Positions 37,453 to 45,982 of a DNA stretch of 64,000 nt are shown piece after piece. The notes beneath the pieces are model-generated. The model was not told the DNA's origin, did not search any database, and worked only from the letters and a program-made list of their open reading frames with translations. Origin of the DNA: Nocardioides sp. QY071 (GTDB lineage: Bacteria > Actinomycetota > Actinomycetes > Propionibacteriales > Nocardioidaceae); contig NZ_CP124681.1 in assembly GCF_029961765.1 (NCBI RefSeq), positions 4,340,001 to 4,404,000 of the forward strand. The letters run 5' to 3'. Position 1 is the first letter of the stretch; each line of letters opens with the position of its first letter. A program made the translations under genes and the position numbers.

Positions 37453-39486
37453 GCCCGAGTCCGAGTCAGCCTCGAGGACGGGAGCCGGCAGCCGCAGCTC
37501 GATCCGGGTGCCGGCCCCCGATCCCGCTTCCGATCCCGTCCCCGATCCCGTCCCCGGGCCCGAGGTCAGCCGGAGCACGCCACCGAGCTCCTGGGCCCGC
37601 TCCCTCATGGAGCGCAGCCCGATGCCGTCGGCCGCGCCCGGCGCCATGCCGATGCCGTCGTCGGCGACCGAGAAGACGATGTCCCCGTCGGCACGCCGGC
37701 GCAGGACGACGTCGCAGCGCGTGGCCCGGGCGTGGCGGCGGACGTTGAGCAGGGCCTCGCTGGCCAGCTGGTAGACGGCGACCTGGACGGGCACCTCCAG
37801 CAGCACGTCCTCGGCGACCGTGACCCGCACCACCAGGCCGTCGGCCGTGAAGCGGTCGGCGAGGGTGGACAGAGCAGTCGCGAGGTCGCCGTCGTCGAGG
37901 GCGAGCGGCACGAGCGAGCGGCTGAGCCGACGTACCTCCTCGCCCTGCTGGGTGAGCTCGCGCTCCAGCGCGTCGAACATCTCCTCGGACGCGCCCTGGT
38001 CCCGCATCCCGCGGGCGGCGATCAGGCCGAGCCGGATGCCGGCCAGCGCGGGACCGAGACCGTCGTGCAGGTCGCGACGCAGCATCCGCCGCTCCTCGTG
38101 GCGGATGCTCGTCATCCGGCGCCGGGCGGCGGTCAGCGCCTGCACCGACTGCATCAGGTCGATGGTCATGCCGACCAGGCCGGCGACCTCGGTCAGCATC
38201 CCGATGGTACGGCGATCGAGCCGCTCCCCGGGGCGGGGACTGGCCACCAGCAGGCCGACCGGGCGTCCGCGGCTGGTGAGCGCGATGGTGGCGTCGTGGT
38301 CGCGCACCGCGGGCGCCGCCGGCTCCTCACCGGCCTGGGCGGCCACGATGCGCACGTCGGCCAGCCGGAGGCTTCGGCTGAGGCGGGCGGCCAGGTCGTC
38401 GATGTCGTGGCCGCCCTGGCCGTCGACGCTCAGCAGCAGGCGGGCCGGGTCGGCTCCGGAGCCGTAGACGAGGTGGTCGACGCGCTGCTGCACCACTCGC
38501 CGCAGCGGTGTCGCGCCCAAGCCGACCAGCCCGACGGCCAGCGCCAGGGCGACGTCCGAATGACGCGGCAGCACCTGTGAGGCCACCCCGACCAGCAGCA
38601 GGTAGGCCAGCGCGATCGCGACCGTCATGACCGCCCACACGACTCCGCGGTTGACCCGTGCGTCGACGCCCCACAGCTGCTGGCCCAGCACCAGCACGAG
38701 CAGCGCGGCCGGCAAGAAGAGCTGGGCGACGAGCAGGAGGCTGCCGCTCACCTCGGCCGCGGTCCCCATCCAGTCCTCGGACATCGGCAACAGGAACGCG
38801 CCGAGCGCGACGACCATCGCGCCGTGTCCGGCAAGCAGCCAGCCGAGGCCACGCCGTTCGGCGGCGGGGGTGCGCAGCACTCGTCCCAGCAGCCAGAGCC
38901 ACACGAGCGCGCCGAACAGCGCGACCGTCCGGTCCGGCCAGAGTCCGAGGCGCTGTGACAACGACTGCCACCACGCCACCGGGACGCCGAACGGGTTGTC
39001 GGGCAGCCCGGGCAGGACGACCGTCAGGCTCGGCAGCGTGGAGACGACGATCGCCGCGATCGCGAAGGTCACCGCGGGCCAGCGCCGGCGCCCGCCCGGC
39101 ACGACGAGCAGCGGGACGACCGCGACGGTCGCGTAGACGCCCGGCACCCAGGCCCAGTACGGCAGGTAGATCGCGAGGTCCTGACCGGGCCAGGGGCCGT
39201 CGAGCGCGACGTACCCGGCCGCGAGGCCCGAGGCGCTGCAGCCGAGCGCGGTGAGCACCAGGATCCAGACGACGGGATGTCGCGAGCGCGGCAGCATCAT
39301 CAGCACGACGCCGCCGTAGACCGCGCCGGTGACCACGTCCATGATCCAGTCCGCGACGTTGGTGGGCGCGGTGCCGGTGCCGATCAGCGCAACCACCGCT
39401 CCGGCGGACAGCAGCCAGGCCGTGCCGGCGACCAGCCAGCCGAGGATCTGCCAGCGCAGCGGGGGCCGGGAGCGTGCGTCGGTCAC
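37393..39486 (-). CDS. Membrane sensor histidine kinase, NarL/DegS type
   Basis: A 697-residue kinase. About eight to nine N-terminal membrane helices (10-310) form the sensor, followed by a GAF-like cytosolic region. The HisKA_3 dimerisation domain has the phospho-acceptor His in RRDLHDGLGPALAG (about residue 485). The HATPase domain shows the N-box ASEALLNVRRHA, ADDGIGM and GIGLRSMRERA. Before the end is a Gly/Ser/Thr-rich repeat (GTGSGTGSEAGSGAG), and the tail overlaps the hemerythrin-like gene. GTG at 39486 overlaps the stop of the SARP-receiver gene, so the two form a coupled kinase/regulator pair. Confidence 0.92.
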   Translation of the reverse strand: MTDARSRPPLRWQILGWLVAGTAWLLSAGAVVALIGTGTAPTNVADWIMDVVTGAVYGGVVLMMLPRSRHPVVWILVLTALGCSASGLAAGYVALDGPWPGQDLAIYLPYWAWVPGVYATVAVVPLLVVPGGRRRWPAVTFAIAAIVVSTLPSLTVVLPGLPDNPFGVPVAWWQSLSQRLGLWPDRTVALFGALVWLWLLGRVLRTPAAERRGLGWLLAGHGAMVVALGAFLLPMSEDWMGTAAEVSGSLLLVAQLFLPAALLVLVLGQQLWGVDARVNRGVVWAVMTVAIALAYLLLVGVASQVLPRHSDVALALAVGLVGLGATPLRRVVQQRVDHLVYGSGADPARLLLSVDGQGGHDIDDLAARLSRSLRLADVRIVAAQAGEEPAAPAVRDHDATIALTSRGRPVGLLVASPRPGERLDRRTIGMLTEVAGLVGMTIDLMQSVQALTAARRRMTSIRHEERRMLRRDLHDGLGPALAGIRLGLIAARGMRDQGASEEMFDALERELTQQGEEVRRLSRSLVPLALDDGDLATALSTLADRFTADGLVVRVTVAEDVLLEVPVQVAVYQLASEALLNVRRHARATRCDVVLRRRADGDIVFSVADDGIGMAPGAADGIGLRSMRERAQELGGVLRLTSGPGTGSGTGSEAGSGAGTRIELRLPAPVLEADSDSGSAEDLGLPSREAAARAGQQ

Positions 39487-40730
39487 GGCCGGGCCAGTCG
39501 GGAGCGAGCGGCTCGCGCCACCGCCGAGCCGATGATCAGCTCGCCCCGGGCCACGCCGCGGATCGCCCGCAGCACGTCGTCGGCCTCCGCGGACTTCAGC
39601 AGGTAGCCGGCAGCGCCGGCCTGCAGCGCCGCTGCGACGTGATCGTCGTCCTCGTGCATCGTCATGACCAGCACCTTGAGCTCGGGGTGCTCGCGCGTCA
39701 GCTCGCCGGTCAGGTCGATGCCCGACTCCCCCGCGAGGTCGAGGTCCATCAGTACGACGTCGACGCCGCGAGCGACCAGCTCGCGGGCGCCGGCCGACTC
39801 GCCGGCCGCGCCGACCAGCTCGAGCCCGTCCAGCGAGCCGAGCAGGCCGGTCATGCCCATCCGGAACATCGGGTGGTCGTCGACCACGGCCACGCGGAGC
39901 ACCGCCGCCGGCTGGACCGCGGGCCCGGAGGCGACCCGCTGCTGCAGGATCGCGGTCTCGAGGGCGCCCACCGCGGGGCTGGCGTCGACGCCGAGCTCGT
40001 CGCGCAGCGCGTCGCGCAGGCGACGGAGCGCGGCGAGCGCGTCGACCTGCCTCTCGGCGCGGACCAGCGCCGCGGCGTACAGCAGCCAGAGCCGCTCCCG
40101 GTGGGGCTGGCCGGAGACCTCGGTCTCGAGCCTGCGGGCTGCCTCGGCGGCGTCCCCGCGCTGCATCCGGATCAGCTCCCGCACCTCCACCGCGGCGGTG
40201 CGGACCTCGTGCAGCCGGGCGCGCTCGACGGCGATGACCGGCTCCTCGGCGAGGTCGGCGTACGGCTCTCCGCGCCAGGCCGCCAGGGCGTCGTCGAGCA
40301 GGTCCGCGGCGGCGGCGAGGTCGTCGGGATCGGGATGGCCGGCGAGCAGCCACGGCCGGTCGCGGTCGGTGCGTGCGACGGCCCCGGCCGACCTGACCGC
40401 CGCCTCGAGCCTCGCCGCGTCGATGTCGTCGAGCGGGAGCCGCAGGGCGTAGCCCAGGGCCGAGGTCTGGATCACCGTGCCGGCCCCGCGGGGGGCCCGG
40501 TCCGGTTCGAGTGCCTTGCGCAGGCTCGACACGTAGCCCTGGATGGTGACCGCGTGGCTGGCCGGCGGCTCGTCACCCCACAGCGCGCCGGCGATGGTCT
40601 CCGGGCTGACCGGCTGCCCCCGGTGCAGGGCGAGCACGGCCAGCACCTGGCGGGGCTTGGGTGCCCCGAGGTCGAGCAGGCGGCCGCCCTCGACCTCCAC
40701 CTCGACCTGGCCGAGCACGCGCATCCTCAT
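39483..40730 (-). CDS. SARP-type (AfsR-like) DNA-binding/BTAD protein fused to a C-terminal response-regulator receiver domain
   Basis: A 415-residue regulator with an unusual order. Residues 1-95 are an OmpR-type winged helix of the SARP class (RVLGQVEVEVEGGRLLDLG, then KPRQVLAVLALHRG and TIQGYVSSLRKAL). Residues about 100-270 are the bacterial transcriptional activation (BTAD) helices. A receiver domain follows (about 290-405): acid pair VVDDHPMFRMG, phospho-Asp in VLMDLDLAG, Thr in VLVMTMHED, Lys in YLLKSAEA. All key receiver residues are present. There is no LuxR HTH. It is partner to the downstream histidine kinase (GTGA overlap). Confidence 0.92.
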   Translation of the reverse strand: MRMRVLGQVEVEVEGGRLLDLGAPKPRQVLAVLALHRGQPVSPETIAGALWGDEPPASHAVTIQGYVSSLRKALEPDRAPRGAGTVIQTSALGYALRLPLDDIDAARLEAAVRSAGAVARTDRDRPWLLAGHPDPDDLAAAADLLDDALAAWRGEPYADLAEEPVIAVERARLHEVRTAAVEVRELIRMQRGDAAEAARRLETEVSGQPHRERLWLLYAAALVRAERQVDALAALRRLRDALRDELGVDASPAVGALETAILQQRVASGPAVQPAAVLRVAVVDDHPMFRMGMTGLLGSLDGLELVGAAGESAGARELVARGVDVVLMDLDLAGESGIDLTGELTREHPELKVLVMTMHEDDDHVAAALQAGAAGYLLKSAEADDVLRAIRGVARGELIIGSAVARAARSRLARP

Positions 40731-40765
40731 CGCAGAGAGGCTACCGAGTTCCGGGTCGGGGGACG

Positions 40766-40802
40766 CCGGTATCGGGGACACTGGCGGGGTCCCCGACACC
40801 GG
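40766..40802 (-). terminator. Hairpin terminator after the propeller operon
   Basis: A 14-position stem with one A/C mismatch: CCGGT-A-TCGGGGAC pairs with GTCCCCGA-C-ACCGG around a 9-nt loop. It starts 15 nt after the stop of the last propeller gene and lies before the SARP-receiver gene, so it probably ends the upstream operon. No U-run. Confidence 0.6.
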
Positions 40803-40816
40803 CAGTGTGTTCCCTC

Positions 40817-42109
40817 TCAACGCCTCACCTTGGTCTTGGGGCTGGTCCACGACGTGCTCGCGAGGCCCGAGGTGCTGGCGGTGACCCGCACCGAGATCCG
40901 CTTGCCGCGGTCCTTGCCGGTGATCCGGTACGACGCCCTCGTGGCCTTCTTGATCGCCTTGCCGTTGCGCAGCCACTGGTAGGAGACCTTGCCCGGCGCC
41001 GGCGACCAGGTGAGGCCCTTGACCTTGAGCACCTTGCCGACGCGCGCCTTGCCGGCGACCTTCGGGGCCACGGCGAGCGTGAAGCTGCCGCCGCTGGTCT
41101 GGGGACCCTGGCTGCCGGGCGGGTCCGGGTACGTCGGCCGGACGGTCTGCAGCGCTGCATCGGTCCAGTGCGGGTCCGCGCCGCCCGGGATGGCCAGCTC
41201 GGGCTGCACCGCGCAGGCCAACGGCGCCGGCTTGACCACGATGCCGGTCGACTCCTGCCAGGCGATGGCACTGCCGTCCGGCGCGAACGTCGGGCTCGCG
41301 TAGCCGGGTCCGCGCGGGTCGGAAGCACACACGGGCGTCGGTGGGACGGGCGGCGATCCGTAGCGCACGTTGCCCTCGACCTGGTAGGTCCAGATGTGCG
41401 ACTGGTCGCCGTCGCCGCGCAGGGTGGCGAGGAGCGTCCCGTCGCGGGACACGGCCGGGTCCGACAGCTGGAGATACTCGCCCGAGTGGGCCCCGTCGTG
41501 GAACCACTGCTTCGTGCTGGTCGCCAGCTCGAAGAGCTGGATCGCGTCGAAGTCCTTCCCGTTGACGATCAGCCGCGAGCCGGTGACCCAGCTCGGGTTG
41601 CCGTAGAGGGTGGTGCCGTAGACGTCCGGCGAGGTCAGCCCGGTGGCCGCGGTCACGGCGGTGGCCCAGCGGGTCTTGCAGGCCAGGCCCGGCGGGCAGC
41701 TATAGCGGCTGTAGGAATAGGCGATGAGCCCGCCGTCGGGCGAGACCGCCGCCTTGTCGATGGCGCCTCCGGTGACCTGTCCGGCGGAGTCACGCAGGTC
41801 CGGCGGGTCGATCGAGTTCAACACCGTTCCCCACTGGTCCATCCGGTGCAGGACCGAGCCGTGGACCGCGACGACCGTCCCGTCGTCGGCCCCGGTCGGC
41901 GACCTCCAGGGCGCTGCGGCGGTGCCGTCGGTGGTGAGCCGCCGCTCGCCCGAGCCGTCGGGCTTGGCGACGTAGACGTCATGGCCCTTGAGGTAGACGA
42001 TCGTGCCCGGGCCGGGATCGGCCGCGGCCGACGCCTCCGGCGTCTCGGCCAGGGTCAGGGTCGACAGGGCGATCAGCCCTGCCGTGAGGGTGGTCAGCAG
42101 CCGTCTCAT
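40817..42109 (-). CDS. Secreted TolB-like propeller protein, paralog 1
   Basis: A 430-residue secreted protein. Signal peptide 1-31 (ending ASAAA), then TolB-like blades (VYLKGHDVYVAKPDGSGERR, AAVSPDGGLIAYSY, AVSRDGTLLATLRG, TFAPDGSAIAWQ), then a C-terminal Ig-like wall module with VGKVLKVKGLTWSPAPGK, SYQWLRNGKAIKKAT and SYRITGKDRGKRISV. Cys pairs (CPPGLAC; CASD..LAC) may form disulfides. The start overlaps the stop of paralog 2 (ATGA). It is one of four tandem paralogs with a FAD oxidase at the head of the operon. Ligand unknown. Confidence 0.85.
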   Translation of the reverse strand: MRRLLTTLTAGLIALSTLTLAETPEASAAADPGPGTIVYLKGHDVYVAKPDGSGERRLTTDGTAAAPWRSPTGADDGTVVAVHGSVLHRMDQWGTVLNSIDPPDLRDSAGQVTGGAIDKAAVSPDGGLIAYSYSRYSCPPGLACKTRWATAVTAATGLTSPDVYGTTLYGNPSWVTGSRLIVNGKDFDAIQLFELATSTKQWFHDGAHSGEYLQLSDPAVSRDGTLLATLRGDGDQSHIWTYQVEGNVRYGSPPVPPTPVCASDPRGPGYASPTFAPDGSAIAWQESTGIVVKPAPLACAVQPELAIPGGADPHWTDAALQTVRPTYPDPPGSQGPQTSGGSFTLAVAPKVAGKARVGKVLKVKGLTWSPAPGKVSYQWLRNGKAIKKATRASYRITGKDRGKRISVRVTASTSGLASTSWTSPKTKVRR

Positions 42110-43401
42110 CGGCGGACCTTCACTTTCTTGCTCGTCCATACGGAGCCGGCCAGGCCGGCGGTGTCGGCGGTGACGCGGACCGAGATCCGCTTGCCGCGGT
42201 CCTTCCGGGTGATCCGGTACGACGCCTTGGTGGCCTTCTTGATCGCCTTGCCGTTGCGCAGCCACTGGTAGGTGAGCGCGCTCGGCGTGGGCGTCCAGGC
42301 GCCGCCCTTGACCTTGAGCACCTTGCCGGGCCGCGCCTTGCCGACCAGGCGGGGCGCGGCCTGCAGCGCGAGCCCGGTGACTGGCGTCTTGCTGCCCGGA
42401 TCCTGCTGCTGGTCGGGCTGATTGCCGGGCCCGGCCGGCAGCTCCGGCTCGGCCCAGGACACGTCGCGAGCGCCGGGAAGCACGAGCGTCGCGTCCGCAT
42501 CGCAGTCCAGCGGGTCCGGCTTGACCCACACGCCCTCGGGCTGCGACCACGCCAGCGCGCTGCTGTCCGGGGCGAAGGCCGGGCTGCCCTGGCCCTGCGC
42601 GGCGGGGAGCTGGCAGATCGTGGCTGCCGGCGGCAGGTAGCTGCCCGTCACGATGTCGCCGTTGACCTCGTAGACCGTGACCCTGCTGTCGGCGCCCGTG
42701 CCCCGGGTGGTCGCCAGCAACCGGCCGTCGCGGGAGACCGCGGGCTCGGCGAGGCGGACGTACTTGGGGAACTCCCCGTCGTGGAACCAGTCCCACGAGT
42801 CGTCCCCGATGTCGAGCAGCCGCAGCCCGTAGCGGTCGGGGCCGTTGCCGATCAGCCGCGAGTCCGAGACCCAGCTCGGGTTGTCGCCGCGCAGGAAGCC
42901 GTACTCGATCGACGGCGACGTCCCGTCGGCGCTGGCGATGCCGGTCGCGAAGTAGTCGGCGCAGACCGCCAGCTCGCAGTGGTAGTCCCGATAGGTGTAG
43001 GCGACCCTGCCGCCGTCGGGAGAGACAGCGGCCTTGACGACCGTGCCGTCGTAGTGGACCTCGGGACCGTCGTCGATCGCCGGCGGGTCGAAGGAGTCGA
43101 GGATCGTCCCCGAGCGGTCCATCCGGTAGACCATGGAGTCGCGGGCGGCCACGATGGTTCCGAGGTTGTCGCCGGTCGGCGAGACCCACGGGTCGCTCGC
43201 GGTGCCGTTGGTGGTCAGCCGCCGCTCGCCCGTGCCGTCGGGGCGGGCCAGGTAGACGTCGTACCCCTTGACGTAGACCAGGGTGCCCGGCGCCCCGGCC
43301 TGCGCCGCGGCCGCCTGCGGTGGGCCGGTGACACCCGATCCCACGGCGAGCCCGGTCAGCGCCGTCGCGCCGGCCGCCGCGACCGAGAGCAGCCTCCTCA
43401 T
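42106..43401 (-). CDS. Secreted TolB-like propeller protein, paralog 2
   Basis: A 431-residue secreted protein with the same layout: signal peptide (about 1-33), blades (VYVKGYDVYLARPDGTGERR, SPTGDNLGTIVAARD, AVSPDGGRVAYTY, PSWVSDSRLIGN, AVSRDGRLLATTRG, AFAPDSSALAWSQ), a Pro/Gln linker, and the C-terminal module QWLRNGKAIKKATKASYRIT with RKDRGKRISVRVTA. Cys pair CELAVC sits where paralogs 1, 3 and 4 also have one. It is most like paralog 3. Both ends overlap neighbours by ATGA, implying translational coupling and recent tandem duplication. Confidence 0.86.
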   Translation of the reverse strand: MRRLLSVAAAGATALTGLAVGSGVTGPPQAAAAQAGAPGTLVYVKGYDVYLARPDGTGERRLTTNGTASDPWVSPTGDNLGTIVAARDSMVYRMDRSGTILDSFDPPAIDDGPEVHYDGTVVKAAVSPDGGRVAYTYRDYHCELAVCADYFATGIASADGTSPSIEYGFLRGDNPSWVSDSRLIGNGPDRYGLRLLDIGDDSWDWFHDGEFPKYVRLAEPAVSRDGRLLATTRGTGADSRVTVYEVNGDIVTGSYLPPAATICQLPAAQGQGSPAFAPDSSALAWSQPEGVWVKPDPLDCDADATLVLPGARDVSWAEPELPAGPGNQPDQQQDPGSKTPVTGLALQAAPRLVGKARPGKVLKVKGGAWTPTPSALTYQWLRNGKAIKKATKASYRITRKDRGKRISVRVTADTAGLAGSVWTSKKVKVRR

Positions 43402-44678
43402 CGCCGCACCTTCTTGGCGGTGCTGGTCCAAGTCGTGCTGGGCAGGCCGGTCGCGCCGGCGGTGACCCGCACCGCGATGCGCCTGCCGCGGTCCTTGCGG
43501 GTGATCCGGTACGACGCCTTGGCGGCCTTCTTGATCGGCTTGCCGTTGCGCAGCCACTGGTAGGTGAGCACGCTCGGCGCGGGTGACCAGGCGCCGCCCT
43601 TGACCTTGAGCACCTTGCCGACACGCGCCTTGCCGACCAGGTGGGGTGCGGTCTGCAGCGCGAGCCCGGTGACGGGTGTCGTGCCGCCCGGATCCTGCTG
43701 CTGGTCGGGCGCGGCGGGCAGCTCCGCCGTGGTCCAGGAGACCTCGGTGCCACCGGCGACGACCCGGGCCGCCTCGGCCGCGCAGTCCAGCGGGTCCGGC
43801 TTGACCCAGACGCCGTCGGGCTGCGACCACGCCAGCGCGCTGCCGTCGGGCGCGAAGGCGGGGCTGCCCTGAGCCGCGACCGGGTCGTTGACGCACGCCC
43901 GCGTCGGCTCCACCGGCGTCGTGTCCGTGCGGATGTCGCCCCTGAGCCGGTACGTCGCGACATGTGCCCCGGCGCCCCCGCCGCGCACCAGCGCCAGCAT
44001 GGTGCCGTCGCGGGAGGTGACCGGCTCGCTGAGCTGCACGGCCGTAGGGCTGGTCCCCTCGTGGAACCAGTCCTTCGCCGGCTTCTTGCCCAGGTCCAGG
44101 AAGTCGACACCGAGCTCGCCGCTGTCGTTGAGGATCAGCCGGGAGTCGGTCACCCAGCTCGGGTTGTCCTCGCTGGCCTGGCTCTCGCCCGAGGGCGGGG
44201 TGAGGTGATCAGCAGCGGTGATCGCGGTGGCCCAGACCGGACCGCAGACCCACTGGCAGCTGCGGCCCTCGTAGGAGTAGGCGATCTTGGTGCCGTCGGG
44301 CGAGACCGCCGCCGTGTCCAGGTCGGGCCCGAGCGGGTTGCCCCACACGTCGATGAGGTTCGGCGGGTCGATGTTGTTGAGCGGGCTGCCGGTGATGGTC
44401 ATCCGGTGGATCAGGGAGCCGCGCACGGCGACGACCCGGCCGTGGTCGTCACCCGTCGGCGAGCGGTACGGCGAGGTCGCGGTGCCGTCGGTGGTGAGCC
44501 GGCGCTCCCCGGTGCCGTCGGGGTGCGCCGCGTAGACGTCGTACCCCTTGACGTAGAGCAGGGTGCCCGGCAGGTCCGGGCTGTCCACCGCGGCGGCCGT
44601 GGTGGCACCCGCGGCCAGGCCACTCAGGGCGATCACGCCGGTTGTGGCGGCCGAGGCGGCATGGAGCAAGGTCCTCAT
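43398..44678 (-). CDS. Secreted TolB-like propeller protein, paralog 3
   Basis: A 426-residue secreted protein; signal peptide about 1-30. Blades include LLYVKGYDVYAAHPDGTGER, SPTGDDHGRVVAVRG, AVSPDGTKIAYSY, PSWVTDSRLILN and AFAPDGSALAWSQ. The linker TPVTGLALQTAPHLVGKAR is nearly identical to that of paralog 2, and the C-terminal module has QWLRNGKPIKKAAKASYRIT. Cys pair CQWVC. ATGA overlaps at both ends. Stretches near the ends are so similar to paralog 2 that gene conversion is possible. Confidence 0.86.
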   Translation of the reverse strand: MRTLLHAASAATTGVIALSGLAAGATTAAAVDSPDLPGTLLYVKGYDVYAAHPDGTGERRLTTDGTATSPYRSPTGDDHGRVVAVRGSLIHRMTITGSPLNNIDPPNLIDVWGNPLGPDLDTAAVSPDGTKIAYSYEGRSCQWVCGPVWATAITAADHLTPPSGESQASEDNPSWVTDSRLILNDSGELGVDFLDLGKKPAKDWFHEGTSPTAVQLSEPVTSRDGTMLALVRGGGAGAHVATYRLRGDIRTDTTPVEPTRACVNDPVAAQGSPAFAPDGSALAWSQPDGVWVKPDPLDCAAEAARVVAGGTEVSWTTAELPAAPDQQQDPGGTTPVTGLALQTAPHLVGKARVGKVLKVKGGAWSPAPSVLTYQWLRNGKPIKKAAKASYRITRKDRGRRIAVRVTAGATGLPSTTWTSTAKKVRR

Positions 44679-45928
44679 CGCTTCACCTTCTTGGGTGCGC
44701 TGGTCCAGGTCGCGCTGGTCAGGCCGGGCCTGCTGATCGTCAGGCGCACGGAGATCCGCTTGCCGCGGTCCTTGCGCGTCACGCGGTAGGACGCCTTCTT
44801 GGCCTTCTTGATCGGCTTACCGTTGCGCAGCCACTGGTAGGAGACCGCGGTGGGCGCCGGCGACCAGGCGCCGGCCTTGGCCTTGAGCACCTTGCCGACC
44901 TTCGCCTTGCCCTTGACCTTGGGCGCGGTGGTGGCGGTGAAGGTGCCGTGCTGAGTCCCGACCGGCTCGGGGTTGTAGGTCGCGGCAGACCAGTCGGGAG
45001 CCGAGGCACCGGGGATCAGCAGGTGGAAGCTCACGGCGTCGCAACCCACCGTGACGTCGTCCGCGACCCAGACACCGTCGTCGGCCTGGAAGGCCAGTGC
45101 CCTGCTGTCCGGGCCCCACGTGGGGCTCACGAGCGCTCCGCCGTCGTCGTCGTCCCACGTGCACCGGTGGTCCGGAGGGAGCGGGACCGGGCCACTGGTG
45201 ACGTCCCTGTCGGCGTCGTAGGTGGAGATGCCGTCGTTGCCCTGGTAGCCGGCCGCGCCGGCAAGGCGCAGACCGTCCGGGGAGAGCTCGACGTCGGTGA
45301 TCCCGCCCTGCGTGTCGAACCAGTGCACGGCGCCGCCACCGAGATCGTGGACCATCACCTCGGAGCCGGAGCCGCCGCTCTGCAATGTTCGGCTGCTGCC
45401 CGCCCACGAGGGCATCTTGAAGTAGGTGGACCCGTCCGTCTCCGGGTCGGTGGCCCGGTCGGAGGCCGTGTAGCCCGTGGCGGTCGAGCATCCCGTTCCC
45501 GTGCAACCGGTGTTCACCATGCTGTAGGCGATCTTGACGCTGTTCGGTGCGATCGCGACCTGGCCGAGGTTGGTGAGCGAGCCCTTCAACGCTCGCGGCG
45601 TGAAGCGGTTGAGGGGGGTGCCGCCCTGGCGCATCCGGACGATCTGCCCGTCGTGGCCGGCGGCGATCGTTCCGTCGTCGGCCATCGACGGCGAGAAGTA
45701 CGGCCAGGACGCCGTGCCGTCCGCGGTGACCTGCCGCTGGCCGCTTCCGTCGGGACGGGAGATCCAGACGTTGTGGTCCTTGACGTACACGAGGGTGCCG
45801 GCAGACGCCGCCACCATCTGGCTCTCCGTGCTGGCCGCGGTCGCCGTCTGCTGCCCCAGGACGGGAGATCCACCGGCCAGTACCAGTGCCATCGCCGCCA
45901 CGGCAGTGCGGGTTCGCTGAGTTGTCAT
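44675..45928 (-). CDS. Secreted TolB-like propeller protein, paralog 4
   Basis: A 417-residue secreted protein. ATG at 45928 (MTTQRTRTAVAAMALVLAGG) is preferred because GGTGGAAG precedes it; an ATG 21 nt further upstream lacks a site. Blades: VYVKDHNVWISRPDGSGQR, SPSMADDGTIAAG, AIAPNSVKIAYSM, ELSPDGLRLAGAAG, TWGPDSRALAFQ. The C-terminal module is VGKVLKAKAGAWSPAPTAVS with RKDRGKRISVRLT. Cys pair CTGTGC. It resembles paralog 5 more than 1-3 in its N-terminal half (DHNVWI; ATGYTASD). It begins 54 bp after the FAD oxidase stop. Confidence 0.86.
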   Translation of the reverse strand: MTTQRTRTAVAAMALVLAGGSPVLGQQTATAASTESQMVAASAGTLVYVKDHNVWISRPDGSGQRQVTADGTASWPYFSPSMADDGTIAAGHDGQIVRMRQGGTPLNRFTPRALKGSLTNLGQVAIAPNSVKIAYSMVNTGCTGTGCSTATGYTASDRATDPETDGSTYFKMPSWAGSSRTLQSGGSGSEVMVHDLGGGAVHWFDTQGGITDVELSPDGLRLAGAAGYQGNDGISTYDADRDVTSGPVPLPPDHRCTWDDDDGGALVSPTWGPDSRALAFQADDGVWVADDVTVGCDAVSFHLLIPGASAPDWSAATYNPEPVGTQHGTFTATTAPKVKGKAKVGKVLKAKAGAWSPAPTAVSYQWLRNGKPIKKAKKASYRVTRKDRGKRISVRLTISRPGLTSATWTSAPKKVKR

Positions 45929-45982
45929 GACTTCCACCTGTTCCTGCATCGTTGCCCGGGCCGCGTGGCGGACCGGATCGGG

